A DNA stretch of 27,709 nt from assembly GCA_900540855.1 (NCBI GenBank), contig UQHK01000026.1:1-27709 (forward strand), written 5' to 3'. Under the pieces are notes generated by a model, which did no database searches, was not told the DNA's origin, and worked only from the letters and a program-made list of their open reading frames with translations. The DNA comes from an uncultured Collinsella sp. (lineage in GTDB: Bacteria > Actinomycetota > Coriobacteriia > Coriobacteriales > Coriobacteriaceae). Made by a program: the position numbers and the translations under genes. Below, piece by piece: positions 12,079-21,030 of this stretch. Every line of letters begins with the position of its first letter. The stretch's first letter is position 1.

Positions 12079-13677
12079 CTACTCCCACTCGATCGTCGCG
12101 GGCGGCTTGGACGTGATGTCGTAGCACACGCGGTTGGCGCCGGGGACCTCGGCAACGATGCGGCCCGAGATGCGGGCCAGGACGTCGTAGGGCAGCTTGG
12201 CCCAGTCGGCGGTCATGGCATCGCTGGACTCGACGGCGCGCAGGATGATCGGGCGCTGGTAGGTGCGCTCGTCGCCCATAACGCCAACGGACTTGATGTC
12301 GGGCAGGACCGCAAAATACTGCCAGCAGCTGTGCTCGGAGTTGCGCTCGCCGGTCTGCTCAAACAGGCGCTGGTTGTAGGCGTCGAGCTCCTCGCGCACG
12401 ATAGCGTCGGCATTCTTGAGGATCTCGAGCTTCTCCTTGTCGACCGCACCGATGATGCGGATGGCCAGACCCGGGCCCGGGAAAGGCTGGCGGAACACGA
12501 TGTGACCCGGCAGGCCCAGCGCCAGACCAAGCGCGCGGACCTCGTCCTTAAAGAAGTGATCAAGCGGCTCAATGAGGTCGAAGTGTACACCCTCGGGGAA
12601 CGGGATCAGGTTGTGATGGCTCTTGATGGTGGCCGTCTTGCCGCCTGTCTTGCGAGCGCCGGACTCGATGATGTCGGGGTAGATGGTGCCCTGAGCCAGG
12701 TACTTGACCGGCTTGCCGTCGCACTCGAGCTGCTGCGCCACGGCGAAGAACTCTTTCCAGAACTGCGTGCCGATGATGCGGCGCTTCTCCTCGGGCTCGG
12801 TCACGCCGGCCAGAAGCTCGGCATAACGGTCCTCAGCGTGGACGTGGATAAAGTCGACGTCAAACTGCTTGGTGAAGACCTCCTCCACCTGCTCGGGCTC
12901 ACCCTTGCGCAGCAGACCGTGGTTGATGAACACGCAGGTCATCTGCTTGCCCACGGCGCGGGCGCCCAGCGCAGCCACGACGGAGGAGTCGACGCCACCG
13001 GACAGGGCCAGAATCACGCGGTCGTCGCCGACCTTCTCGCGGAACTCAGCCGTCATGGTCTCGACCAGGTTGTCCATGCTCCAGTTGGGCTCCAGGCCGC
13101 AGATCTCAAACAGGAAGTTGCTCAGCAGCTGCTGACCGTACTCGGAGTGCTTGACCTCGGGGTGGAACTGCGTGGTGAAGATCTTGCGCTCGACGCACTC
13201 CATGGCGGCAACCGGGCACACGTCGGTGCTGGCGGTAACGGTAAAGCCCTCGGGCACCTCGGACACGGCGTCGCGATGGCTCATCCACACGGTCTGCTCC
13301 ATAGGCGTGGAGTTAAAGAGCTTGGCGCCGGCCGTACGCGTGATGGTGGCGCGGCCGTATTCGCCCACCTCGGAGTGGCCGACCTTGCCACCGAGCGTCA
13401 CGGCCGTGATCTGATGGCCGTAGCAAAAGCCCAGGACGGGAAGGCCCAGGTCAAAGATGGCAGGATCGATGGACGGAGCGTCCTCGGCATACACGGAGGC
13501 CGGGCCGCCAGAAAGGATGAGCGCAGAGGCGTTCATCTCGCGAATCTCATCGGCCGAGATGTCGCAGGGAACGATCTCGGAATACACGTTGAGGTCGCGG
13601 ACGCGACGGGCAATGAGCTGACCGTACTGCGCACCAAAGTCGAGTACGAGGACCTTTGCGGAAGCCTTTTGATCCAT
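12079..13677 (-). CDS. guaA: GMP synthase (glutamine-hydrolysing)
   Basis: GuaA converts XMP, ATP and glutamine to GMP, the last step of guanine nucleotide synthesis. The protein has 532 residues. The class I amidotransferase domain has its nucleophile in LGFCYGHQ (C85) and catalytic H172/E174 in TTQFHPEV. The ATP-pyrophosphatase loop SGGVDSS is at 226-232, and the C-terminal dimerisation domain ends in SKPPATIEWE. I start at ATG 13675-13677 (MDQKASAKV), with a G-rich site (AGAGGGGG) 5 bp upstream; the longer frame is leader. The 3' end of guaA is a known integration site for genomic islands, and three copies of its last codons lie downstream. Confidence 0.97.
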   Translation of the reverse strand: MDQKASAKVLVLDFGAQYGQLIARRVRDLNVYSEIVPCDISADEIREMNASALILSGGPASVYAEDAPSIDPAIFDLGLPVLGFCYGHQITAVTLGGKVGHSEVGEYGRATITRTAGAKLFNSTPMEQTVWMSHRDAVSEVPEGFTVTASTDVCPVAAMECVERKIFTTQFHPEVKHSEYGQQLLSNFLFEICGLEPNWSMDNLVETMTAEFREKVGDDRVILALSGGVDSSVVAALGARAVGKQMTCVFINHGLLRKGEPEQVEEVFTKQFDVDFIHVHAEDRYAELLAGVTEPEEKRRIIGTQFWKEFFAVAQQLECDGKPVKYLAQGTIYPDIIESGARKTGGKTATIKSHHNLIPFPEGVHFDLIEPLDHFFKDEVRALGLALGLPGHIVFRQPFPGPGLAIRIIGAVDKEKLEILKNADAIVREELDAYNQRLFEQTGERNSEHSCWQYFAVLPDIKSVGVMGDERTYQRPIILRAVESSDAMTADWAKLPYDVLARISGRIVAEVPGANRVCYDITSKPPATIEWE

Positions 13678-13840
13678 GGTTTCCCCCTCTTGTTGGCGGG
13701 GAGCCGGTGCCCACCCGCGTGAATGAACGAAAATAACTTTCATAGTGTACACGTTATATGGGGTTTCTCGTCCCTCGCAGCCATCAGCGCACGGCAAACG
13801 CACGACCGGGGCCCTATTTGACGGCAATTGGAGTGATACT

Positions 13841-13896
13841 AAACGTTACAGATGATGTAATACGTTTGAACATTGGACGCCCTGTGCCACAATACT
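13841..13896 (+). promoter_or_regulatory. Promoter and imperfect dyad before the asparaginase gene
   Basis: TTGAAC (13866-13871) with CAATAC/AATACT about 18 bp later is a plausible promoter. AAACGTTACA (13841-13850) and TGTAATACGTTT (13856-13867) form an imperfect dyad overlapping the -35, placed to repress it. The intergenic region also serves guaA, which is transcribed the other way. Confidence 0.4.
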
Positions 13897-13944
13897 GCCG
13901 AACGACTCCGCCTCTGCGGCGGCAAATACGATAGGAATACCAGC

Positions 13945-14958
13945 ATGAAGCGCATCCTTCTCATCGCCACGGGCGGCACCATCGCATCGACCGAGGACGG
14001 CAATGGCCTCTCCCCCGCCCTGACCGGTGAGGAGCTCGCCCAGAGCGTCCCCGAGATCTCGGGCCTCTGCGAGCTCGACGTCGTGCAGCCCATGAACATC
14101 GACAGCACCAATATGCGCCCCAGTGACTGGATGCGTATCCGCGACGTCATCGTCGAGGGTTATGCCGACCACGACGGCTTCGTGATTCTGCACGGTACCG
14201 ACACCATGAGCTACACCGCGGCAGCGCTTTCCTACCTGATTCAGGACAGCCCCAAGCCCATCGTGCTCACCGGCTCGCAAAAGCCCATGGGTAACCCTTT
14301 TACCGACGCCAAGCTCAATCTGTACCAGAGCCTGCTCTATGCGCTCGACGAGCATTCGCACGACGTCTCGATCGTGTTTGGCGGCGTAGCCATTGCCGGC
14401 ACGCGCGCCCGCAAACAGCGCACCATGAGCTTTAACGCGTTCATTAGCGTCAACTATCCGCCCATTGCCTATATCCGCAACGACCGCATCGTGCGCAACG
14501 GGCTTCACGGCACGCATCAGGGTGAAAACCCGGTGCGTTTCTACGACAGCATCGATCCGCGCGTATTTGTGCTCAAGCTTACGCCCGGCGTAAACCCGGG
14601 CATCCTCGACGCCCTTGCCGATGGCTACGACGCCGTGATTCTGGAGACCTTTGGCATTGGCGGTATCCCCGAGTTTGGTGAGTCGGGCGAGTCGTTCCAA
14701 GAGGCAATTTTCCGCTGGGTCGATTCGGGCCGCACCGTCGTTATGACCACGCAGGTCCCCGAAGAGGGCCTCGATCTGGGCGTTTATGAGGTCGGCCGTG
14801 CTTACGCCGATCATCCGGGCATTCTGCGCGGCGACGACATGACCACCGAGACGCTCGTGGCCAAAACCATGTGGGCACTCGGCCAGTCACGCGATGCCGC
14901 CGAAATCCAGCGCCTGTTCTACAGCCAAGTCAACCACGACCGCATCCCGATGGCGTAA
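13945..14958 (+). CDS. ansA: Type I L-asparaginase
   Basis: This is a 337-residue cytoplasmic-type asparaginase, hydrolysing asparagine to aspartate and ammonia. It starts MKRILLIATGGTIAST with the first nucleophile Thr12 in TGGTIAS. The second active-site block HGTDTMSYTAAAL (83-95) carries the Thr-Asp pair. There is no signal peptide, consistent with type I. AGGAA lies 7 bp before the ATG at 13945; the longer frame upstream is the leader. It is divergent from guaA and convergent with the small XRE gene. Whether it prefers asparagine or also acts on glutamine cannot be told. Confidence 0.93.
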   Translation: MKRILLIATGGTIASTEDGNGLSPALTGEELAQSVPEISGLCELDVVQPMNIDSTNMRPSDWMRIRDVIVEGYADHDGFVILHGTDTMSYTAAALSYLIQDSPKPIVLTGSQKPMGNPFTDAKLNLYQSLLYALDEHSHDVSIVFGGVAIAGTRARKQRTMSFNAFISVNYPPIAYIRNDRIVRNGLHGTHQGENPVRFYDSIDPRVFVLKLTPGVNPGILDALADGYDAVILETFGIGGIPEFGESGESFQEAIFRWVDSGRTVVMTTQVPEEGLDLGVYEVGRAYADHPGILRGDDMTTETLVAKTMWALGQSRDAAEIQRLFYSQVNHDRIPMA

Positions 14959-14980
14959 TTCAGTTATCGACGGGTATCCC

Positions 14981-15199
14981 CTATTCGATCCCCTCGAGAA
15001 GCTCTGACACCGTCATGCCGAGTGCGGGCGCGATCTTAAATAGAACCTTGAGCGTGAAATTTGCCGTCCCATCTTCGATTCTGTCGAGATAGGGACGGCT
15101 GATTCCTGCTGCCACACAAAAATCGACCTTGGAGATACCAAGGTCCTTGCGCGTCTGCTCGACTCGCTTGCCAAGAATCTGTTTCGCACGTTCGTCCAT
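14981..15199 (-). CDS. Small XRE-family transcriptional regulator
   Basis: A 72-residue protein that is almost entirely one Cro/C1 helix-turn-helix: RVEQTRKDLGISKVDFCVAAGISRPYLDRIEDGTANFTLKVLFKIAPALGM, matching the five-helix HTH_3 domain. There is no effector domain. It is divergently arranged with the hypothetical gene at 15276, and a 26-bp perfect palindrome lies between the two starts, almost certainly its operator. Size and arrangement would also fit an antitoxin, with the neighbour as partner. Confidence 0.85.
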   Translation of the reverse strand: MDERAKQILGKRVEQTRKDLGISKVDFCVAAGISRPYLDRIEDGTANFTLKVLFKIAPALGMTVSELLEGIE

Positions 15200-15227
15200 G
15201 CAGCCGAGTTTGAAATGGAGCTGAACA

Positions 15228-15253
15228 AAAACGTAAACTATAGTTTACGTTTT
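15228..15253. promoter_or_regulatory. 26-bp perfect palindrome, probable XRE operator
   Basis: AAAACGTAAACTA (15228-15240) is followed directly by its exact complement TAGTTTACGTTTT (15241-15253). It lies 29 bp before the XRE start and 23 bp before the divergent hypothetical gene, placed to control both. Confidence 0.65.
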
Positions 15254-15275
15254 GCCGAATACACAGGAGTTTTCT

Positions 15276-15665
15276 ATGTCGGGTTCTTCGGTCCGCATGT
15301 ACCGAGCCACGCTTCGCACAAACAGCGCACCGCCCAAGCTCGTCGTCGTTGAAGCCGAATGCCTTTCGCCCGATGAGCGCACAGCATTTGCATTGCTATC
15401 AAGTCGCGTCGCCGCCGTTCTGGTCCCTTGCCCGGCGCAAGGCGAACTTGCCATCCAATGCCAAGCGCATAGCTGCTCGCTCAATCAGGCTGCCGTAATC
15501 GCAACCAGCCAACGCGGTCTGCCCCTTCTCTTGGAAGCCGGTATCGCACTCGCCCTTCGCGGCGCTGGATACGAAAACGAGGCCGCCGCCGATATGGTCT
15601 TTAAACCACGATCGAGCGGCGGCCTCGCAGCAGCCATTGAATATGCGTGCAGACTCGTTGCCTAA
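15276..15665 (+). CDS. Hypothetical protein paired with an XRE regulator
   Basis: This is a 129-residue protein of no recognised family, beginning MSGSSVRMYRATLRTN. It is Ala- and Leu-rich with alternating strands and helices (KLVVVEAECLSPDERTAFALL, then RVAAVLVPC) and no membrane segment or signal peptide. The ATG at 15276 is chosen because AGGAG ends 6 bp upstream; the longer frame begins inside the palindrome. Its promoter is shared with the divergent XRE gene, so co-regulation or a toxin-antitoxin-like pairing is possible. It converges with the DUF1648 gene. Confidence 0.65.
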   Translation: MSGSSVRMYRATLRTNSAPPKLVVVEAECLSPDERTAFALLSSRVAAVLVPCPAQGELAIQCQAHSCSLNQAAVIATSQRGLPLLLEAGIALALRGAGYENEAAADMVFKPRSSGGLAAAIEYACRLVA

Positions 15666-15674
15666 AAGGACAAG

Positions 15675-16058
15675 CTAGAAACCAAGGCCAAAGCCCGTTC
15701 CGGTAATCGCCGAGTACATAAAGTAAACGTTAACCACGTTGAGGAACACACCCGTGATGCAACCGTTGCGCAGGTAGCGTTCGCACGTCAGACGTGCCAT
15801 CACAGCAGAGTCTTCGTTGTTCTTTGCTTGACGACCGGCAGTAAAATACGTCGCCACGCTCAGCAGCAGGTTGAGCACCGGCAGTGCCAGCAGCTCGTAG
15901 CTCTTGCCCCAGCGCGTCACCTCGCCGGCGGCGTTAAACTTCGTTGCCACCTCGGGACCAATGTTGGGGATCACAAACGCCGCTACCACCAGCGGAAGCA
16001 CCGCAAGCACCAGCAGCGCGATACCCATGTAGCCGGCTTTTTTACCATATTTAAACAT
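15675..16058 (-). CDS. DUF1648 membrane protein
   Basis: This is a 127-residue integral membrane protein. A basic N-terminus (MFKYGKKAGY) leads into helix 1 (MGIALLVLAVLPLVVAAFVIP). The extracytoplasmic-type signature VATKFNAAGEVTRWGKS of the DUF1648/SdpI-like family follows, then helix 2 (LLALPVLNLLLSVATYF) and helix 3 (ITGVFLNVVNVYFMYSAI). SdpI relatives act in toxin immunity or envelope stress; here the C-terminal SdpI part is missing, so the role is unknown. It is 11 bp downstream of ychF and probably co-transcribed. Confidence 0.75.
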   Translation of the reverse strand: MFKYGKKAGYMGIALLVLAVLPLVVAAFVIPNIGPEVATKFNAAGEVTRWGKSYELLALPVLNLLLSVATYFTAGRQAKNNEDSAVMARLTCERYLRNGCITGVFLNVVNVYFMYSAITGTGFGLGF

Positions 16059-16069
16059 GCACGTCGTCC

Positions 16070-17146
<1,077 letters not shown>

Positions 17147-17260
17147 GACAGCTCCTTTTGGTACAAGCATTTCAAACTGCATAAGTATAGCGCCGCCGCA
17201 GCATCCGGGCGAATCCGGACACCGCGGCGGCACGAATGAAGCAGAGATAGGGGTCGCTGA

Positions 17261-18514
17261 CTAGTCCGCGAGCTTTTCCACCTGGTCGAGCACCTTGTTG
17301 AGCTTTTCCTTTGCCTCGGCCTTGACCTTCTCAGCTTCTTCGTGAGCCTTCGCCTTCTGGGCAGCCTTTTCCTCGGCCTCGGGGTCGACGACAACCAAGT
17401 TGGACGCATCGTGTTCAACCAGCTTGAGCGCATGCTCGGGACAAACCTTGACACAGGCGCCGCAGCCTAAACAATACGTGGACTCCAACGCAAAGCGGCC
17501 GCTTCCTACCAGATCGCAGGCAAACGTGGGGCACACGTTGACGCACTCGCCGCACGACGTGCACTTGTCAAAATCGCACTCCGGTGTGCTCACCTGCATG
17601 TTCTGGGCAAGCTCGGGGTGGTTTTGCAGTGTCGAGAGCACCAGCTGCCGCCCGTGCGTGAGCGAACGGCGACGCTTGGTCGTCGTGGTGCCGCACATGG
17701 TGTTGAGCGTACGCTCCAACTGGGTAATCTGGTGGCGATGGGCTTTGAGCTTCTGCGTCACCGAGGCCAGCGCCGCCGTTGCCGGGTTGAGCTTGGTCAC
17801 GGTAAGGCCCGTGGTGCGGGCGATCTTTTCCATGTACTCCTTGCGCTCGTACTCACGGCGCTTATGGCACTTGAGGCTCTTGGGATCGACCTCCAGACCC
17901 ATGCCCGTGCCTGCCCACTCCTCGGCGGTAGCAATGGCCTCGCCCAGGATGTCCTCGCCACCGGTGTTACGGCACTTATCGCACACGCCCAACGGCAGGT
18001 ACACACTCACGTTAGGATAGTCGGCCAGCACCGAGAACCAGGTCTCGGCCGTAATATCGCCCACGCAGGCAACGACGACCTCGTTTTCGCGCGGCATGCG
18101 CTTGAGGGCGCGCGTGCAGGTGACGTAGGCGGTCTCGTGGCTCGTAGCCGCCGAGACAATGTCGTCGTAAAGGTTTTTGGGCGCCAGGCGCGGCGAGATG
18201 ATTGCCTCGGTCGGACAGGCAGCGGCGCACAGGCCGCACTTGCGACAGGAGTCGAGGATCTCGATGGCGTCTTCCTCGACCTCGATAGCGTTGACCGGGC
18301 ACACGTCCATGCACGCGGTGCAGCCGCTCTTTTCGTTTTTGCAGGTCAAGCACGGAATGGTGTTGCCGCGCGGACGCTCCTTGTAGTCGGCAGGATTCCA
18401 CTGCGGCGCCGACGGATCGAGCGCGTCGGTCACGCCGCCAAGCGGGTTTTTAAGAAAGTCGAAACCCTTGCTGATCTCGATAATGTCATCAAACAGATCG
18501 TGTTCCTGCGCCAT
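17261..18514 (-). CDS. Multi-[4Fe-4S] ferredoxin-type protein
   Basis: This is a 417-residue protein with two ferredoxin modules. The N-terminal one has CTACMDVCP (preceded by CLTC) and CRKCGLCAAACP. The C-terminal one has CTSCGECVNVCP and CLGCGACVKVCP. That is Cys sets for about four [4Fe-4S] clusters. Between them lies a region with CDKCRNT and CHKRREYE that may bind another metal. The last 50 residues form a Lys/Glu/Ala coiled-coil. It is probably an electron carrier in anaerobic metabolism, partner unknown. The start at ATG 18512-18514 (MAQEHDLF) follows a GGGAGGGG site. It stands alone between ychF and the dehydrogenases. Confidence 0.85.
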   Translation of the reverse strand: MAQEHDLFDDIIEISKGFDFLKNPLGGVTDALDPSAPQWNPADYKERPRGNTIPCLTCKNEKSGCTACMDVCPVNAIEVEEDAIEILDSCRKCGLCAAACPTEAIISPRLAPKNLYDDIVSAATSHETAYVTCTRALKRMPRENEVVVACVGDITAETWFSVLADYPNVSVYLPLGVCDKCRNTGGEDILGEAIATAEEWAGTGMGLEVDPKSLKCHKRREYERKEYMEKIARTTGLTVTKLNPATAALASVTQKLKAHRHQITQLERTLNTMCGTTTTKRRRSLTHGRQLVLSTLQNHPELAQNMQVSTPECDFDKCTSCGECVNVCPTFACDLVGSGRFALESTYCLGCGACVKVCPEHALKLVEHDASNLVVVDPEAEEKAAQKAKAHEEAEKVKAEAKEKLNKVLDQVEKLAD

Positions 18515-18665
18515 GCGCGGCCCCTCCCTGAGCAGTGCAAACAAGCAAGAGATAATGATACGCTATCGGCCCACGCCTCGGGCAAATTACACGCGGAGCA
18601 TCTTTGCGGCAAATAGCCCATGGCCTATCGCTGCCTCGATTGCACAAGATCAATCAAGCGCCAAA

Positions 18666-19733
18666 CTATGCCTCGCACATGAGCTGCACGAGCTTTTGTT
18701 TGGTCACCTTGGCCTGCTCGTTGGCCATATTACGCCCGTTTCTAAAGACCGCATTTGCAACACCCTGCAGATCGGCATCGGAAATCTCGCCAAGACCCAG
18801 CTCCTCGAGCGTCGTCGGCAGACCAACGCGCTGGCAAAACTCGAGCACCTGATCAAGCTCGGGAGCACGCTCCAGGCGCAGCTGCACCACCAGACCAAAT
18901 GCCACGGCCTCGCCATGCATCGCCCTGCACTCGGGCAGAATCGTCAGACCGTTGGCGATGGCATGTGCCAACGCCAAGCCACCGCTCTCAAAGCCGACGC
19001 CCGAGAGCAGAATATTGCACTCGATCAGGCGCTCAACCGCCGGCGATATACGCCCTTTCTTGAGATCGCGCTTGGCAGCGACACCGCACTCCATGAGCGT
19101 GTCGTAGCAGGCACGTGCCGCGACCAGGGCCAAGTGTCCCGGCGCGCCACCGTGCTCGTTGGCACCGTGCGCCGCGGCGCACGAACGCGCCTCGAAGTAC
19201 GTTGCCAGCGCATCGCCCATACCAGCAACCGTCATACGCAGTGGGGCCGCCGCGACCACGTTGGTATCGACCACGACCAGGTCTGGATTCTTCTCGAGCA
19301 TCAGGTAACGGTCGAACGACCCATCCTCGTGATACAACACCGAAATCGCACTGCACGGACCATCCATCGAGGCCGCCGTGGGACATACGCACAACGGCAA
19401 CTCGGCATAAAACGCTACTGCCTTGGCGATATCGAGCATTTTGCCACCGCCAATACCCACCACCATGTCGCAATACTCAGCCTGGGCTTCCTTAGCCATT
19501 TTTACAACGGCCTCTTCCGTACACGGACCGTCATAAATCTTAAAGAACGGCTCGCTTAGATCTTCATCCAGAAATCCATCGACGATCTGCCTGCACAGCC
19601 GATCCTCGGTGCCCTGGTCAAACAAGACATAGGCAGCGCAGCCCAACCATGACAAATACCTGCCCTGACGCGAAAGTTCGCCCGGCCCCTGAACATACCG
19701 GCCGGGACCGCCATAAACCATAGGAAGCGCCAT
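18666..19733 (-). CDS. Glycerol-dehydrogenase-like Fe/Zn alcohol dehydrogenase (paralogue 1)
   Basis: This is a 355-residue family III dehydrogenase. The NAD-binding GGGKMLDIAKA and CPTAASMDGPCSA are conserved. Metal-ligand positions by GldA analogy are the Asp in GMGDALATYFEA, the His in ALAHAIANG and the His in AMHGEAVAFG. Compared with the neighbour at 19847 the metal loop is shorter (CRAMHGE versus CHGMYHGE), so substrate preference may differ. Members oxidise glycerol or related polyols to ketones. It follows its paralogue after a terminator and a hairpin repeat, so separate expression is likely. I give no gene symbol because function cannot be fixed. Confidence 0.8.
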   Translation of the reverse strand: MALPMVYGGPGRYVQGPGELSRQGRYLSWLGCAAYVLFDQGTEDRLCRQIVDGFLDEDLSEPFFKIYDGPCTEEAVVKMAKEAQAEYCDMVVGIGGGKMLDIAKAVAFYAELPLCVCPTAASMDGPCSAISVLYHEDGSFDRYLMLEKNPDLVVVDTNVVAAAPLRMTVAGMGDALATYFEARSCAAAHGANEHGGAPGHLALVAARACYDTLMECGVAAKRDLKKGRISPAVERLIECNILLSGVGFESGGLALAHAIANGLTILPECRAMHGEAVAFGLVVQLRLERAPELDQVLEFCQRVGLPTTLEELGLGEISDADLQGVANAVFRNGRNMANEQAKVTKQKLVQLMCEA

Positions 19734-19764
19734 ACGAGAATCCGCCCTTCATCAAACAACGATT

Positions 19765-19793
19765 GGTGCAAAGTAACCTGCCCCCTTTGCACC
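19765..19793 (-). repeat. REP-like stem-loop, copy 1
   Basis: On the minus strand a 9-bp perfect stem (GGTGCAAAG/CTTTGCACC) encloses an 11-nt loop GGGGCAGGTTA. A second copy at 27104-27140 has a different outer stem but the same AAAG/CTTT base and a nearly identical loop. It lies between a terminator and the following dehydrogenase gene. Confidence 0.6.
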
Positions 19794-19796
19794 ATA

Positions 19797-19834
19797 GCAA
19801 AAAGGGGCAAAGCCATCTGCTGGCTTTGCCCCTT
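19797..19834 (-). terminator. Terminator after the glycerol dehydrogenase gene
   Basis: AAGGGGCAAAGCCA (19802-19815) pairs over 14 bp with TGGCTTTGCCCCTT (19821-19834). On the minus strand it ends in a T run (19803-19799). It lies just past the 19847 stop. Confidence 0.85.
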
Positions 19835-19846
19835 CCTTAGCTTGAT

Positions 19847-20947
19847 TTACTCATCCATAAGATAGTAGTGACCCAGCGCGTCGGCACCCAGGATGGCGTT
19901 TGCGACCATCTCGGGCGTCACCTCAAACGGCATGTTGCACATGGTGTCATCGGGCGCGCAGGCGGCCTCGGCAACAATCATGGCCTGCTCGCGCGTAAGC
20001 TCGGCAACGCCAAGCTCCTTCATCGTGACCGGCAGGCCCAGCTCAATGCAGAAGCCCAAGACTTCCTCGAGTTTCTCAGTCGGGGCATCCTCGAGTACCA
20101 GCTGGACGATAGTGCCAAAGGCGACCTTCTCGCCGTGATACATGCCGTGGCACTCGGGCAGCATCGTCAGGCCATTGTGGATGGCATGAGCAGCAGCAAG
20201 GCCCGAGCTCTCAAAGCCAATGCCCGAAAGCAGCGTATTGGCCTCGATGATATGCTCGACGGCAGGCGTCAACGCTCCCTTCTCCAGCGCAACCTTGGCC
20301 TTGACGCCGTCGGTCATAAGCGTCTCGTAGCAGAGCTTGGCGAGTGCCAGGCCGGCCATGCCGCCCTTGCCGCCAGCGCAGGTGCCACCGTCGGCATCGT
20401 GCGTTGCCTGGGCCTCGAAATAGGTTGCGAGCGCATCGCCCATACCGGAAACCGTCAGGCGCACCGGGCTCGCCGCGATAACCGTCGTGTCCATAAGGAC
20501 AATGTTGGGGTTTGCCTTAAGGAAGAGATACTTGTCGAACTGGCCGTCATCGGTATAGAGCACCGAAAGCGCCGAACACGGGGCATCGGTCGAAGCAATG
20601 GTGGGGCAAATGATAACCGGGGACTCCAGGTAATAGGCGACGGCCTTCGCGGTGTCGAGGATCTTGCCGCCACCGACGCCGACGATGATGTCGCAACCGT
20701 TGTCGCGAGCGAGCGCAACCAGGCGATCGACCTCGCCCTTGGAGCACTCACCGTTAAAGTCCTCAAACAGCAGCTCGGCCTTAGCCTCGGCAAAGCCGCC
20801 CTCGATCTTGGCACCGACGCGCTTCTTGCCCGAAGGCGTCACGATGACGAGGGCCTTAGCGCCAAGCGGCTCAACATAAGAGCCGAGCTTGGCCAGCTCG
20901 TCCGGGCCCTGGATGTACTTGCTGGGGCTATTGAAAATTGCAGCCAT
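19847..20947 (-). CDS. gldA: Glycerol dehydrogenase (paralogue 2)
   Basis: This is a 366-residue GldA-type enzyme (NAD-dependent, glycerol to dihydroxyacetone). GGGKILDTAKAVAYY and CPTIASTDAPCSALSVLYT are the NAD/substrate motifs. The Zn ligands are visible as the Asp in GMGDALATYFEA, the His in AAHAIHNGL and the His in MYHGEKVAFG, all as in GldA. The length matches the family. It is more canonical than its neighbour at 18666, so I use the symbol here. Flanking terminators on both sides make it a single-gene unit. Confidence 0.85.
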   Translation of the reverse strand: MAAIFNSPSKYIQGPDELAKLGSYVEPLGAKALVIVTPSGKKRVGAKIEGGFAEAKAELLFEDFNGECSKGEVDRLVALARDNGCDIIVGVGGGKILDTAKAVAYYLESPVIICPTIASTDAPCSALSVLYTDDGQFDKYLFLKANPNIVLMDTTVIAASPVRLTVSGMGDALATYFEAQATHDADGGTCAGGKGGMAGLALAKLCYETLMTDGVKAKVALEKGALTPAVEHIIEANTLLSGIGFESSGLAAAHAIHNGLTMLPECHGMYHGEKVAFGTIVQLVLEDAPTEKLEEVLGFCIELGLPVTMKELGVAELTREQAMIVAEAACAPDDTMCNMPFEVTPEMVANAILGADALGHYYLMDE

Positions 20948-20964
20948 AACTATCCCATTCTCTA

Positions 20965-21008
20965 AAAGAAAAAAGAAAGGGGCTCCGTACAGATACGTGC
21001 GGAGCCCC
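20965..21008 (-). terminator. Terminator after the alcohol dehydrogenase gene
   Basis: GGGGCTCCG (20979-20987) pairs with CGGAGCCCC (21000-21008). On the minus strand it is followed by a long T/C-rich run (20978-20965). It lies between the alcohol dehydrogenase stop and the gldA start. Confidence 0.85.
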
Positions 21009-21030
21009 TCGTTACGATAACAAGAGTCGA

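Noticed and set aside
12331..13722. 463-codon plus-strand open frame antisense to guaA
   Set aside because: It is the shadow of a high-GC gene. It is Val/Leu/Gly-rich with no motif, and guaA on the other strand is certain.
13846..14814. 322-codon minus-strand frame antisense to asparaginase
   Set aside because: Antisense shadow of a confirmed gene, with no family match and no ribosome binding site.
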